Below the pieces are notes generated by a model. It ran no database searches, was not told the DNA's origin, and saw only the letters and a list, made by a program, of their open reading frames with translations. Made by a program: the position numbers and the translations under genes. DNA of 64,000 bases from contig JBBMNZ010000009.1 of the NCBI GenBank assembly GCA_037954325.1, forward strand, positions 16,925,286-16,989,285, written 5' to 3'. This document shows, piece by piece, positions 20,370-32,900 of the stretch; within the stretch, counting starts at the first letter, position 1, and every line of letters starts with the position of its first letter. This DNA is from Fistularia commersonii (taxonomy: Eukaryota > Chordata > Actinopteri > Syngnathiformes > Fistulariidae).

Positions 20370-21575
20370 GTATATATATAAAAACACAATGCTAGTAGCG
20401 GTTATAGTGATTGTCATGGTAAAAATGTATATAAACACAATGCTAGCGGCTGTTATAGTGATTGTCATGGTAACAATGTATATAAACACAATGCTAGCTG
20501 CTGTTATAGTGATTGTCATGGTAACAATGTATATAAACACAATGCTAGCTGCTGTTATAGTGATTGTCATGGCAACAATGTATATAAACACAATGCTAGC
20601 TGCTGTTATAGTGATTGTCATGGTAACAATGTATATAAATACAACGCTAGTAGCGGTTATAGTGATTGTCATGGCAACAATGTATATGAAAACAATGCTA
20701 GCGACTGTTATAGTGATTGTCATGGTAACAATGTATATAAACACAATGCTAGCGACTGTTATAGTGATTGTCATGGTAACAATGTATATAAATACAACGC
20801 TAGTAGCGGTTATAGTGATTGTCATGGCAACAATGTATATAAACACAATGCTAGCTGCTGTTATAGTGATTGTCATGGTAACAATGTATATAAATACAAC
20901 GCTAGTAGCGGTTATAGTGATTGTCATGGCAACAATGTATATGAAAACAATGCTAGCGACTGTTATAGTGATTGTCATGGTAACAATGTATATAAACACA
21001 AAGCTAGCGACTGTTATAGTGATTGTCATGGTAACGTATATAAACACAATGCTAGTAACGGTTATAGTGATTGTCATGGCAACAATGTATATAAACACAA
21101 TGCTAGCTGCTGTTCTTGTGATTGTCATGGTAACAATGTATATAAATACAATGCTAGCGACTGTTATAGTGATTGTCATGGTAACAATGTATATAAACAC
21201 AATGCTAGCAGCTGTTATAGTGATTGTCATGGTAACAATGTATATAAACACAATGCTAGCGGCTGTTATAGTGATTGTCATGGCAACAGTGTATATAAAT
21301 ACAACGCTAGTAGCGGTTATAGTGATTGTGATGGCAACAATGTATATAAACACAATGCTAGCTGCTGTTATAGTGATTGTCATGGCAACAATGTATATAA
21401 ACACAACGCTAGTAGCGGTTATAGTGATTGTCATGGCAACAATGTATATAAACACAATGCTAGCTGCTGTTATAGAGATTGTCATGGTAACAATGTATAT
21501 ACATACAATGCTAGCGGCTGTTATAGTGATTGTCATGGTAACAATGTATATAAACACAATGCTAGCGGCTGTTTT
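20206..21575. repeat. 51-bp minisatellite with (AT)n insert
   Basis: The unit is 51 bp, marked by 'aacaatgtatataaacacaa', 'tgctagctgctgttatag' and 'tgattgtcatggt', with over 20 copies from 20389. A pure AT run at 20310-20376 interrupts the left end. Since 51 is 17 codons, open frames of more than 440 codons exist on both strands; they are not genes. One unit near 21030 has lost 3 bp. Confidence 0.95.
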
Positions 21576-21809
21576 GTATAAACAGCATGACAGTGCAGCT
21601 CTACAACAGCGACTCAGCATTCTTCCACGACTGACCTCCGCACTTTTGTTGCCAATATTTGTTTTTTTTTTTTGTTTTTATTTATTTTTTTATAGAATTC
21701 CTCACCAATCCTCACCGTGACGTCAAACCAACCCGCTCCATCTCTTTGCCGTTTCCACGTGGACGCTGACTCGGCGTTCGGTCTTGGGGGAAAAACATCG
21801 CGTTGCGCG

Positions 21810-21811
<2 letters not shown>

Positions 21812-21844
<33 letters not shown>
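21812..21844. repeat. (CA)n microsatellite
   Basis: Perfect CA run. 21850-22060 is unique, GC-balanced sequence with a poly(A) run near 21992-22014. Confidence 0.9.
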
Positions 21845-21846
<2 letters not shown>

Positions 21847-22098
21847 GCGCGAGTGTTCACCCACCTGGACTCTGCGTCATATATTTCTCCTGTGTTTGTT
21901 GGTCATGTGACCCTTTTACCAGGTCGTTATCGCGGGCCTAAAAGACGACCACATGACGCCACGTCAGCCAATCAGGTTCGAGTAGGTGAGGAAAAAAAAA
22001 AAAAAAAAAAAAAAGAGGATGGGTTTTTTTTTTTTCGGAGAGGCGGCCATGCCGGGAGGGGAGGTCGGACATGCAGAGAGGACGATCGATTCATGGGA

Positions 22099-22266
22099 TC
22101 ACAGGAGGCTATCTGATTGGTCGCCATCGTAGCAATCGAGCCGGACGCTACGAGGGAGCGACTCGGCGCTTGATTCGGATTTTTTCGGAACGCGGAGAAA
22201 AGGGACGGCGGTTCTACGAACCCCGGGGTTCTGCAGGACGGTGGCGATCACGTCTTTACGGCTCAT
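22099..22266 (-). CDS. Candidate scarb1 cytoplasmic-tail exon
   Basis: On the minus strand, a strong polypyrimidine tract ending 'ccgccctcgcag' precedes a phase-0 open frame of 55 codons that begins MSRKDVIATVLQNP and ends in DGDQSDSLL and a stop. Spliced after 24129, which also ends in phase 0, it would give SR-BI a 55-residue tail. I cannot match it to the known SR-BI tail (no 'CYLFW', no terminal 'EAKL'). It is offered only as the best-placed open exon between 19 and 24 kb. Confidence 0.25.
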   Translation of the reverse strand: MSRKDVIATVLQNPGVRRTAVPFLRVPKKSESSAESLPRSVRLDCYDGDQSDSLL

Positions 22267-22599
22267 CTGCGAGGGCGGGAGGACAAGGACGGGCGCCGTC
22301 AGACACACCTGACAACCGTTGTCCCCGGCAACCGCTAACCGACGCGACGATTTTGCGTTTTTTTTTTTTTTCTTTCCTTCATAGTTGCAGGCCTCCTGAG
22401 GGTGAGGATGTCACGATAGGGAACGCACGCGTTTTTTGGGGGGTTAGTTTAGCTTAGCTTAGCTTAGCTTAGCACGGGGTCGGGAGGAGACAAACGCATG
22501 CTCGCCGTTTGTCCGTGGTTGCGAGAAAGTTCCGGAGGCAGGCAACAGGCGGATAAGCGTGCAGTTCCAGAAAATGAGGAACAAATGGATGCAAAATCT

Positions 22600-24040
22600 A
22601 AAAAAAAGGTAATTAATTAATTGACTTGAAGTCACTCAAATTAACTCTTAATCATGACTAACTGTGGCAGCTCTTTAAAAGTGCCTTAATATATGTATAA
22701 ATTGAATAACTTCCTACAAGGGATTCCTTAAGTATAATAAAAATACATATACAAGTCAAAGAACTCTATTTATTCATATATACGCACACACGCACATTGA
22801 ATTTAATTCATTTCAGACAGTTTAGGTTGGATTAACTCCAATTAACTATTAATAATCCTGACTAAAGGATTGTTAAGTATAATACAATATGTATGCATAC
22901 ATATATATATATATATATAAATTTATTTCAGCTGAGTTTAACTCAAATTAAATATTAATAATCATAACTAACTGTGAAGGCCCTTTAAGAGTTCCTTGAT
23001 ATATTTATGTGCATTAAATATTGATATATAAAATAATTTCCTGCAAGGAATGAATACATGGAATAGATATAAAAAATAAAATAAATGAGCTTTATATATA
23101 CATATATATTTTCATACCTATAAAATAATAATATATATTATATATAATTTTTTTTTTTCCTCAATCTGAATTATCCCAAATGAATTAAAATTAAGTTCTT
23201 AGTTAAGCATGAGTGGTGCCTTTACATCTGTAAAGTTAATTCATTTCAGACCATTTTAACTTGTATATTTGCATTAAATATTGATATATAAAATAATTTT
23301 CCGCAAGGAGTGAATACATGTAATAGATATAAAAAATATAATAAATGAGCTTTATTTAACCCGAATTATCGCAAATGAAGTTTATCAAAATGAAGTTAAG
23401 TTAATCATAAGTGGTGCCTTTAAATATTCAAAGTTAATTAATTTCATTTTAACTTGATTAACTCACAGTCACAACTAACTGCGAGGGTCCTTTAAGAGTT
23501 CCTTAATATATCTATTTGGATTAAATATTGATATATAAAATAATTTCCAGCATGGAACGAATATATGTAATAGACATAAAAAATAAAATAAATGAGCTTT
23601 ATATGTATATACATATATATATATACACACACACACACATACATACATATTTATATCTATTTTTTTTTCATACATGTAAAATAATTATATATATATATAT
23701 TTTTTTTTCCTTAATCTGAATTATCTCAAATGAATTAAAATTAAGTTATTAGTTATAACAAATATATGTAATAGATATAAGAAATATAATAAATGAGCTT
23801 TATCTAACCTGAATTATCTCAAATGAAGTTAATTAAAATTAAGTTATATTCAAAGTTAATTAATTTCATTTTAACTTGATTAACTCAAAGTCACAACTAA
23901 CTGCGACGGCCCTTTAAGAGTTCAAATATATATATATATGTATATATAAAAAGGTCATTTCAGACAAGTTTAACTGAAATAACTTAAAAATCGTCACCAA
24001 CTGCGAGGGCCTTTTAAGAGTTCCTTATCTGGAAATACAC
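22600..24040. repeat. AT-rich ~260-bp tandem repeat
   Basis: The words 'taactgcgagggccctttaa', 'gagttccttaatatat', 'gaatacatgtaatagatata' and 'aataaatgagctttat' recur about five times at roughly 250-300 bp spacing. AT and CA microsatellites (22905-22917, 23620-23640) have grown inside some copies. It lies just past the last certain scarb1 exon. Confidence 0.8.
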
Positions 24041-24128
24041 ACTCACACACACACATTCAGGCGTATCTCCACCTGAACGTCCTTGTTAGCGTACGTAGCG
24101 GCGTTAGCATCACGAGGGTCTGTCCCAC

Positions 24129-24275
24129 CTTCAGCCTGTGATGCACCAACGTGGCCACCAGGACGGTGAGGAAGCCCAGGGCGATGAAGCCGTACTGCAT
24201 GTACTCCATGACGGCGGGCAGGACCACCAGGTTGGTGTGGAACGTCTCCAGGATGGGGCCGTCGATGTAGCCGCT
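24129..24275 (-). CDS. scarb1: scarb1 exon 11 (second membrane segment)
   Basis: Acceptor 'cgctatctag', 147 bp (49 codons), donor GAAG|GTGGGA, phase 0. Encodes SGYIDGPILETFHTNLVVLP, AVMEYMQYGFIALGF and LTVLVATLVHHRLK, the C-terminal membrane span and start of the tail. If the donor is not used, translation would add 23 residues (starting VGQTLVML) and stop near 24060. Confidence 0.92.
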
Positions 24276-24969
24276 CTAGATAGCGTAGCGAGGTGAGGAA
24301 AAAACAAAACAAGAAGTGGGGACGGAGGAAGCCCTTCCTTACCTCCTGGAACCAGATCATGGGCATCACCACCTCGGAGATCCTCCCGGTTTCCCTGCAG
24401 AACAAAAGAGGGGTATGAAAGGGGCCCCCGAAGGCCGAGGGGGCTGAGAAAACAGGAAGTGGCGAGGGTCGCGTTCGTGCCCGGAGGGCGAAGACAATGG
24501 TGGGACGCCGGGACGTGAATGGGCGGGCGAGTCGTTCGGGGAGCTTCCTTACGTGATTCCGGACACCCGTTTCATGTAGAGGTTGAGCTGCAGGCGGATG
24601 GACACGTTGAGCGGGACGCCCGTCAGCTGCGGAGAGAAGGAATTATCAAAGAAGGCGACGGCGTCCCGAAAGGTTTCTGGAGACCTTGGTGACATTTTGA
24701 GGTCTTCAAAGGTCTCCATCAAACGGCAGGAAATCTGAAGACGCTTTTCTTTTTTCTTTAGAGGTTGATTTTCAAAAGAGCCGAGGTGAAAAGCGGTCCC
24801 AAAGTGACGTTTATGCCAAATCACGCCATCGTGTGTGTGTGTGTGTGTGTCGGCGGCGGCTTCGTTTGAAGCACCGCACTCCCTTTCATCATCGCCGTCG
24901 CCGGGCTCATAAATACATTCGGAAACAATCGGATGGTATGAAAGCGCAGGATGCGTCGCGACCCGGTCT

Positions 24970-25009
<40 letters not shown>

Positions 25010-26916
25010 ATCCACCGCGGACTTGCCAGGAAATGAAAGCGCCCCCGGCGCCCCACAAACGCCGCGGCATTCCTGCCGTGGATTTTAGTTCTAAAAGAAA
25101 GCAGCAGCGAAGCTAACGCGCTAGGGCTAGCGATAGCGCGTCGATGTTAAACGGCGGGTAAAGACGCCGAGCCAATCGGAGTGCGGGATACAAAGCAAAA
25201 TGTTTATTGTAACATCAAAATAATTGAAATAATAGATATGTGGTAGCGACCCTGCTTTGGTAAAAGGTTTGTACCATTTATGAAGCAAAAAAACATGGCG
25301 TAGCATAAAATGTGTGAAATTAAAAAATGCTAAAAATCACTAGAATCACTAGTACTAGATTAGGAGACTACAAGTCGCGTTCATGACAGGAAGTTACTGC
25401 AGTACTGAGGCTAAAACCAAGGCTACATATCCTGATTTAAATAGCCTGATATTAAAGTCAAGATTCAAATATCTCAATAATTGAGATTTAAATATCCTGA
25501 TGTTAAATAAAGATTTCAATATACTGATATAAAAGATTTAAATAACATGATAATTGAGACTTAAATATCCTGATGTTAAAGTCAAGATTTAAATATCCCA
25601 ACATTAAAGATTTAAAAGTCCTGATTTTAAAGATTTAAATATCCTGATATAAAAGATTTTAATATCACGATAATTGAGATCTAAATATCCTGATGTTAAA
25701 GTCAGGATTTAAATATCCCAAAATTAAAGATTTAAATATCCTGATGTTAAATAAAGATTTAAATATCCTGATAATTTAGATTTGAATATCATGATAATTG
25801 AGATTTAAAGATCCTGATGTTAAAGTAAAGATTTAAATATCCCAACCTTCAAGATTTAACTATCCTGATTTAAAAGATTTAAATATCCTGATGTTAAAGT
25901 AAAGAGTTAAATATCATAATTGAGATTTAAAGATCCTGATGTTAAAGTGAAGATTTAAATATCCCAAAATTCAAGACCTAAATATCCTGATTTTATAGAT
26001 TTAAATATCCTGGGTTTAAAGTCAAGATTTGACTATCCTGACAATTCAGATTTGAATATCCTGATTTTAAAGTAAAGATTAAGAAATCCCAACATGAAAG
26101 ATTTAAATATCTTGATGTCCAAAGTTTAAAAATCTTGATACTTCAGATTGAAAAATTCTTATCTTAAAGATTTAAATAATCTGATTCTGAAGATCCAAAT
26201 ATCCTGAATATCCAGATATCTAAGAGTTAAAAAAAATCCCGATCTTAAAGATTTAAATATCCTGATCCTTAAGATTAAAATATCCAGAAGTTTAAGATTT
26301 GAAATCCTGATATTAAAGATTTAAATATCCCGATCCTTAGGATTAAAATATCCAGAAGTTTAAGATTTGCAATCCTGATATTAAAGATTTAAATATCCTG
26401 ATCCTTAAGATTCAAATATCCAGAAGTTTAAGATTTGAAATCCTGATATTAAAGATTTAAATATCCCGATCCTTAAGATTAAAATATCCAGAAGTTTAAG
26501 ATTTGAAATCCTGATATTAAAGATTTAAATATCCTGACACTCAAGATTTAAATTCCCGACTGTTTTTCTTAATCCGGGATTAACTTCGTCTAATCCGCAC
26601 TCGATGGTTTTATGATCTGTTTTCTTAAACTATCCGTCCTTTCATAACAAGATTACTTTTTACGACGACGATAAAATCGTAAATCCCGATAGCTGATGTC
26701 ATCCCGCCCCGAGCGCACCCGGCGACCGGGTTTACTAATTAACCCGATCAACATGGCGGCCGCTCGCCGTTATCGGACGCCGGCGAAATCGTCCAATTAC
26801 GAGAAACGTCCAATTACCTTATCGGGCGGCGTAAACGTGGCAGCGCTGATAAAGCGACCTACTTTTAGCGGACGAAGGACGGCGAGGAGGACCGGCGGCC
26901 ATCCACTTCCTGTCCG

Positions 26917-26963
<47 letters not shown>

Positions 26964-29900
26964 CTCACCGGGTGGATGTCGATGAAGAGCCCGTGCTCCT
27001 CCTCGTTGGGGTTCAGGCCGTTGACGAAGTCCAGCAGGACGGGGTCGGCGTTGAAGAAGTGAGGATGAGAGATGAAGACCGGAGAGTCTGAGGAGAAGAA
27101 GAACTCCTTCAGAACGTCCAAGATGCAACTCAGATGTTCTTCCACCTCAGAGCTTCCAGCCTTAAAGCTACAGTTTCACCTTTAGAACTGATGTTGCACC
27201 TTAACACCGGAAGTTCTGCCTTAAAACGCAACTCAAAACTCGATGATCGGTCTTGAATCTCCACTTTCTGCTGTAAAACCCGACCTTCCGCCTTCACGCC
27301 GCGCAGTTCGTCTTAACGTTGAATTTTCGGCCTTAAAATTCAACTTTCCAGGGGAAAAACTTGACTGTCTGCCGTTAAACTCGACTTTCTGCCGTTAAAC
27401 TCGACTTTCTGCCGTTAAACTCGACTTCTTGCCGTTAAACTCGACTTCCTGCCGTTAAACTCGACTTCCTGCCGTTAAACTCGACTTCTTGCAGTAAACC
27501 CGACTTCCTGCCGTGAAACCCGACTGTCTGCCGTTAAACTCGACTTCTTGCCGTAAACTCGACTTCTTGCAGTAAACCCGACTTCCTGCCGTGAAACCCG
27601 ACTTCCTGCCGTTAAACTCGACTTCTTGCAGTAAAACTCGACTTCTTGCCGTAAAACTCGACTTCTTGCCGTAAAACTCGACTTCTTGCCGTAAAACTCG
27701 ACTTCTTGCCGTAAAACTCGACTTCTTGCCGTGAAACCCGACTGTCTGCCGTTAAACTCGACTGTCTGCCGTTAAACTCGACTTCTTGCAGTAAACCCGA
27801 CTTCCTGCCGTAAAACTCGACTTCCTGCCGTAAAATCCGACCTTCTGCCATAACACTACACATTGCGCCTTAACGCCTCAACTTTATAGCGTAAAACTCC
27901 ACTATCTGCCGTAAAACTCGACTTTCCCCCGTAAAACTCAGCTTTCTGCCGTAAAACTCAACCATCCGCCATAAAACTCGACTTTCTGCCGTAAAATTTA
28001 ACTATCCGCCATAAAACTTGGCTTTCTGCAGTAGAACCCAATTATCCGCCGTAAAACTCGACTTTCTGCCGTAAAACTCAACTACCCGCTGTAAAACTCG
28101 ACCTTCCGCCTTAACACTGCACAGGCCACCTTCACGACAAATTTTCTGCTTTAAAATTCAACTTTATAGCGTAAAACTTAACTATCTGCCGTAAAACTCG
28201 ACTTTCTGCAGTAAAACTCGACTTTCTGCTGTAAAACTCGACTTTCTGCCTTAAAACTTGACTTTCTGCCGTAAAACTCGACTTTCTGCCGTAAAACTCG
28301 ACTTTCTGCCTTAAAACTCGACTTTCTGCCTTAAAACTCAACTTTCTGCCGTAAAACTCAGCTTTCTGCCTTAAAACTCGACTTTCTGCCGTAAAACTCG
28401 ACTTTCTGCCGTAAAACTCGACTTTCTGCCTTAAAACTCGACTTTCTGCCGTAAAACTCGGCTTTCCGCCATAAAACTCGACTTTCTCCCGTAAAACTTG
28501 ACTTACCGCCGTAAATCTCTACTTTCCACCTTAACGCCAGACAATCCACCGAATGCTAACACTTCGACCATCAACTTTCCACCTTCCGACGTGGAAACCT
28601 GCCAACAGTCACTCCCCGTTCCGACTCCCGCGGAGTTGGTCACGTGATCCTCTGCGGCCAATCAGGAGAGACCACCCCCCGCCATTCATTTGTATCCTCG
28701 CCCCTTAGTTGCCAGAGGCGACTCACTGTGGCGGCAGCTGCTGACGTTGAGGAGTCCCGACTGCCGGCAGGGGCAGAAGCCCTCGTTGGGGGCGTAGTCG
28801 GTACCGTTAGCGAAAAGGGTCTTCGGTGCTACGTAGCGATACAGCGGGATCCCCTTCAGCTCGCCGGGCCGCTGGTACACCAGCTCCATGGACCTGCGAT
28901 GGACCAGAACCAGTCAAAACACGCCCCCCCCATTCAGTCGGTAGTCTTTGGGAAGAGGCAAGAAGTGACTTCCTGGACTTCCTGGAGTTCCCAAAACAAC
29001 CGAGGGGGGATTGACGAACCCGGAGACGCCCCTGACCTGCAGGCGTCCGGACTGTAGAAGGGTAGCGTCGTCTCCTTGGTCATGAAGGGGGGCCACATCT
29101 GACCGGCGGTACCGTTGATCATGTTGCACTGGGGCGTCCTCCAGTAGTTCAGCTACCGCGCAAGGACACACAAGCTATCAACACTCCACCTGAACGTTGA
29201 CCACGGTAGCCAAGACGGCGGCGCTCTCACCTCCGTCATGCCGTTCCACGAGTCGACGCGGTGCACGTTCCTGATGTCGTCCTGCCCGGTGAAGATGGTG
29301 AACAGGCCCGTGTTGGAGTTGTTGAACTGGATCCAGAAAGAAGGGGGAACAAAGGGAAGGGAGGCGCTCGTGAGAAGGTCGCGGCAAGAGGGGTCGGGAT
29401 TAGTCGAGGTCGTCCTTACCTCGGCGAAAAGGCCGAACTTCCCTGAGGAGGGCAGCATGCCGGGAAGGTACTTGTTGAGGAAGTCCACCAGGCCGCTGTC
29501 GTAGCCCCACATCAGCTCGCCCACCGTCTTGGTAAGGAAGGGACCCTCCTTGAAGGTCTTGAAGGTGGCGCTGATCATCATGCGCACGGGGAACGGCAGC
29601 GATTCCATCATCACCGCGGCGCCCTGCCGAGCCACGGCAAAGAGACGCCACTTCTTATTTCGACACTTAACACTCGACATTCCACCTTAAAGCAAGACAT
29701 ACCCAACTTAAGGCGCCAAGTTGTGCCTTAGCATCTAAGGCGACGTTCTGCATCGAGGGACAACATCCGACCTTGACACTAAGCTAACTCCCTCAACTTA
29801 ACTGGACGTGCTACCTTAGCATCGAACTTTTCAGCTCAACGCATGCCGGTCCACCTTGAAGCTAATCTTTCTACACTAGCGCTCGACTTCCCACGCTGTG

Positions 29901-32900
29901 ACATAACTGTGTTCGCTGTGATATAACTGATATATTGATCGGGTCTCATTCATGTTTACGATCCGTGGTTTATTGACGACACTGATGAAACTTGATAGGT
30001 CAACGTGGCGCTGGACTTTCTCTTTAAACTCCGGTCCACCTTCACACTAAGAGTACAAATTACTCCTCCACTTGGAGCTCGGATTTCCACCTCTATACGC
30101 AACATTTTAGCCTTAGCTTTTTTTGCCTTTGCGAGTCACTTGGCAGCCTCAGTGAGTAATTCCACAGCCTCAGTAAGCAAATTTTTAGCCCCATCCAGTA
30201 ACTCAGTAGCCTTTGCAAGGCTACTCGGTAACATCAGCAAGTCACTTGGCATAATCAGCGAGTGACTTTTTAGCCTCAACAAATAACTCTGTAGCCTCAG
30301 CAAGTGACATTTTAGCCTCAACAGAGCTTGGTAGCCTCAGCCAGAGACTTGGTAGCCTCAATGATTGACTTTTAAGCCCTGGCGAGTGACTTGGTAGCCT
30401 CAGTGAGTGACTCAGTAGCCGTTGCGAAGCTACTTGGTAACATCAGCAAATCACGTTGTATTATCAGTGAGTTACCAAACCAATAACTACTCGGTAGCCT
30501 CAGCGAGAGACTTGGTAGCCTCAATGATTGACTTTTTAGCCCAGGCGAGGAACTTGGTAGCCTCAGCGGGTGACTATTTAGCCTCAGAAGAGCTTTGTAG
30601 CCTCAGTGACAGACTGAGTAGCCTCAGCAAGTTACTTGGTGTTTTCAGCAAGTGACTTTTTAGCGCCAGGAAGTGACTTTAGCCTCAGAAAGTGACATTT
30701 TAGCCTCAGCAGAGCTCAATAGCCTCAGCGAGAGACTCGGTAGCCTCAATGATTGACTTTTAACCACAGGCAAGTGACTTGATGGCCTCAGCGAGAGACT
30801 TTTCAGCATCAGCAGAACTCCGTAGCCTCAGGGAGAGACTCGGTAGCCTAAATGATTGACTTTTAAGCCCAGGCGAGTGACTTGGTAGCCTTAGCAGAGC
30901 TCAGTAGCCTCAGCGAGAGACTCGGTGGCCTAAATGATTGACTTTTAAGCCCAGGCGAGTGACTTGGTAGCCTTAGCAAGAGACTTTTTAGCCTCAGCAG
31001 AGCTCAGTAGCCTCAGTGAGAGACTGAGTAGCCTAAGGGAGTTACTTGATATTATCAGCAAGTGACTTTTTAGCCTAGCAAATGACTTTAGCCTTAGTAA
31101 GTGACTTTTTAGCCTCAACAGAGCTCGGTTGCCTCAACAAGAGACTCGGTAGCCTCAATGATTGACTTTTAAGCCCAGGCAAGTGACTTGGTAGCCTAAG
31201 CGAGGCTACGTGGTAACATCAGCAAGTCACTTGGCATAATCAGCGAGTGACTTTTTAGCCCCAACAAATGACTCTGTAGCCTCAGCAAGTGACATCATAG
31301 CCTCAACAGAGCTCGGTAGCCTCAGCCAGAGACTCGGTAGCCTCAATGATTGACTTTTAAGCCCTGGCGAGTGACTTGGTAGCCTCTGCGAGGGACTTTT
31401 CAGCCTCAGTGAGTGACTTTAAAACTTGAACTCCCACTTTAACACTCGACTTTCTTCCTCCGAAACTGAATGTCACAATCATTACATTAATTGTTTCTCA
31501 TTCCGCCTGCTGTATTGGGGCCGGAACGTCCAACATTTACGATCCGAGGTTTATTGACGACGGCGATAAAACTTGATAGGTCAATAGCTCGGCGGGGATG
31601 TCACCGGCCCGCGGCGCCACACGACCTCAAATCACTGACAAGCAAACCTAACGTCGTATTTTTACTGTTATCACATTCACACCCAATAATTATCTGCGTG
31701 ACGAGACTCCATCCCTTCCTCCTCCTTACCAGAACCAGCATGTTGGGGATGGTCACCACGTCCGACTCGTTCCCGGACGACATTTCCGGCTCGAAGTAGT
31801 AGCGGCGGTACTCGCGGTACGACACGGTGGCGTTGTCGTGGAAGGTGATGTTGTCCTTCTGGATACGCTTCCTGTGTGTGAGAGGCCGCATCTATTTTTT
31901 TTTTTTAGCCAAAACGCGCCGTCCAATGTTGTGCACAATTTGAGAAAATTGAGAAACAGTGGGTTAAGTCAAGGACACGTAGGGGTTAAAGGCCCATCCC
32001 TGCCCTATCGCCACTGATGAGGCTGATTAGTGTTATAACACCGTCACGACAATTTTACAACCGGCTAACAAGCAGCTGGTTAATGTTGAACTAGTGTTTG
32101 TCAACACACCGGCTCCCTTATGTAAACTCCACTCCGGGTTTACAAAGAAATACCCATTTACTTGGACACATAAAGCAGATCATTTTTGAATAACGTGGTA
32201 ATAACGCCTGCCCTCCGAGCCCGAGTGGCGAGACAGGGAGGGAAGAAAAGGGGGTGTAAAGTAGGTCAGACACATGCCTTATATTAGGATGCATAGAACA
32301 GTTACATAACAAAGGAGCTGTGCACCCCGGGAGGCGAGTTCTGGGGCATTTTTTGCCCAGTGGGATATCCTCAGATGGGAATGGCGGGGTGGGGAGCGTG
32401 AAAACACTAGCTTACATCTTGGCCCCGATCATACCGGACTCATCCGGGTAGGGGGAAGATGGAGAGCAGGGGTCGGCAGAAATGAACCCCCGGCGAAGAG
32501 GAAAGCTCAATATTCCTCTGTGGAAAGGGGCGGGGGCAAGACATGTACACTCAAGGACAGCGCAAGAAGAGGAACGTGATGTAGTCTTACAAAACGCCGG
32601 CGCTATCGGACCCGGGGTCGGTGCAAAGGGCGCTGATACGGGACAACCCGCAACCCACCTGTAGACGTAGGGCCCCTTCTGCTCCACCATGGGCTTCTCC
32701 CCGTTGAGGATCTCCTTGGGGTTGAGGACGTTGAAGAAGTAGACGGACATGTAGAAGGGCACGGGCACGTCCTTCCACATGGTGTAGGAGACCTCGTTCT
32801 TTGGGTCGATCACCGTGTTCTGGGGAGGAGAAGAAGCCGGGGTTTCGGATGAAGGCCCTTGTAACAACATGTCCCAGATTTTACAAAGTCTACGCAGATT

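Noticed and set aside
20298..21720. Two opposite frames of about 440 codons
   Set aside because: The 51-bp tandem unit keeps both strands open; this is repeat, not gene.
27340..28540. CRISPR-like regular array of 20-bp repeats
   Set aside because: Units are directly tandem with no unique spacers, the host is a vertebrate, and the array is inside a scarb1 intron.
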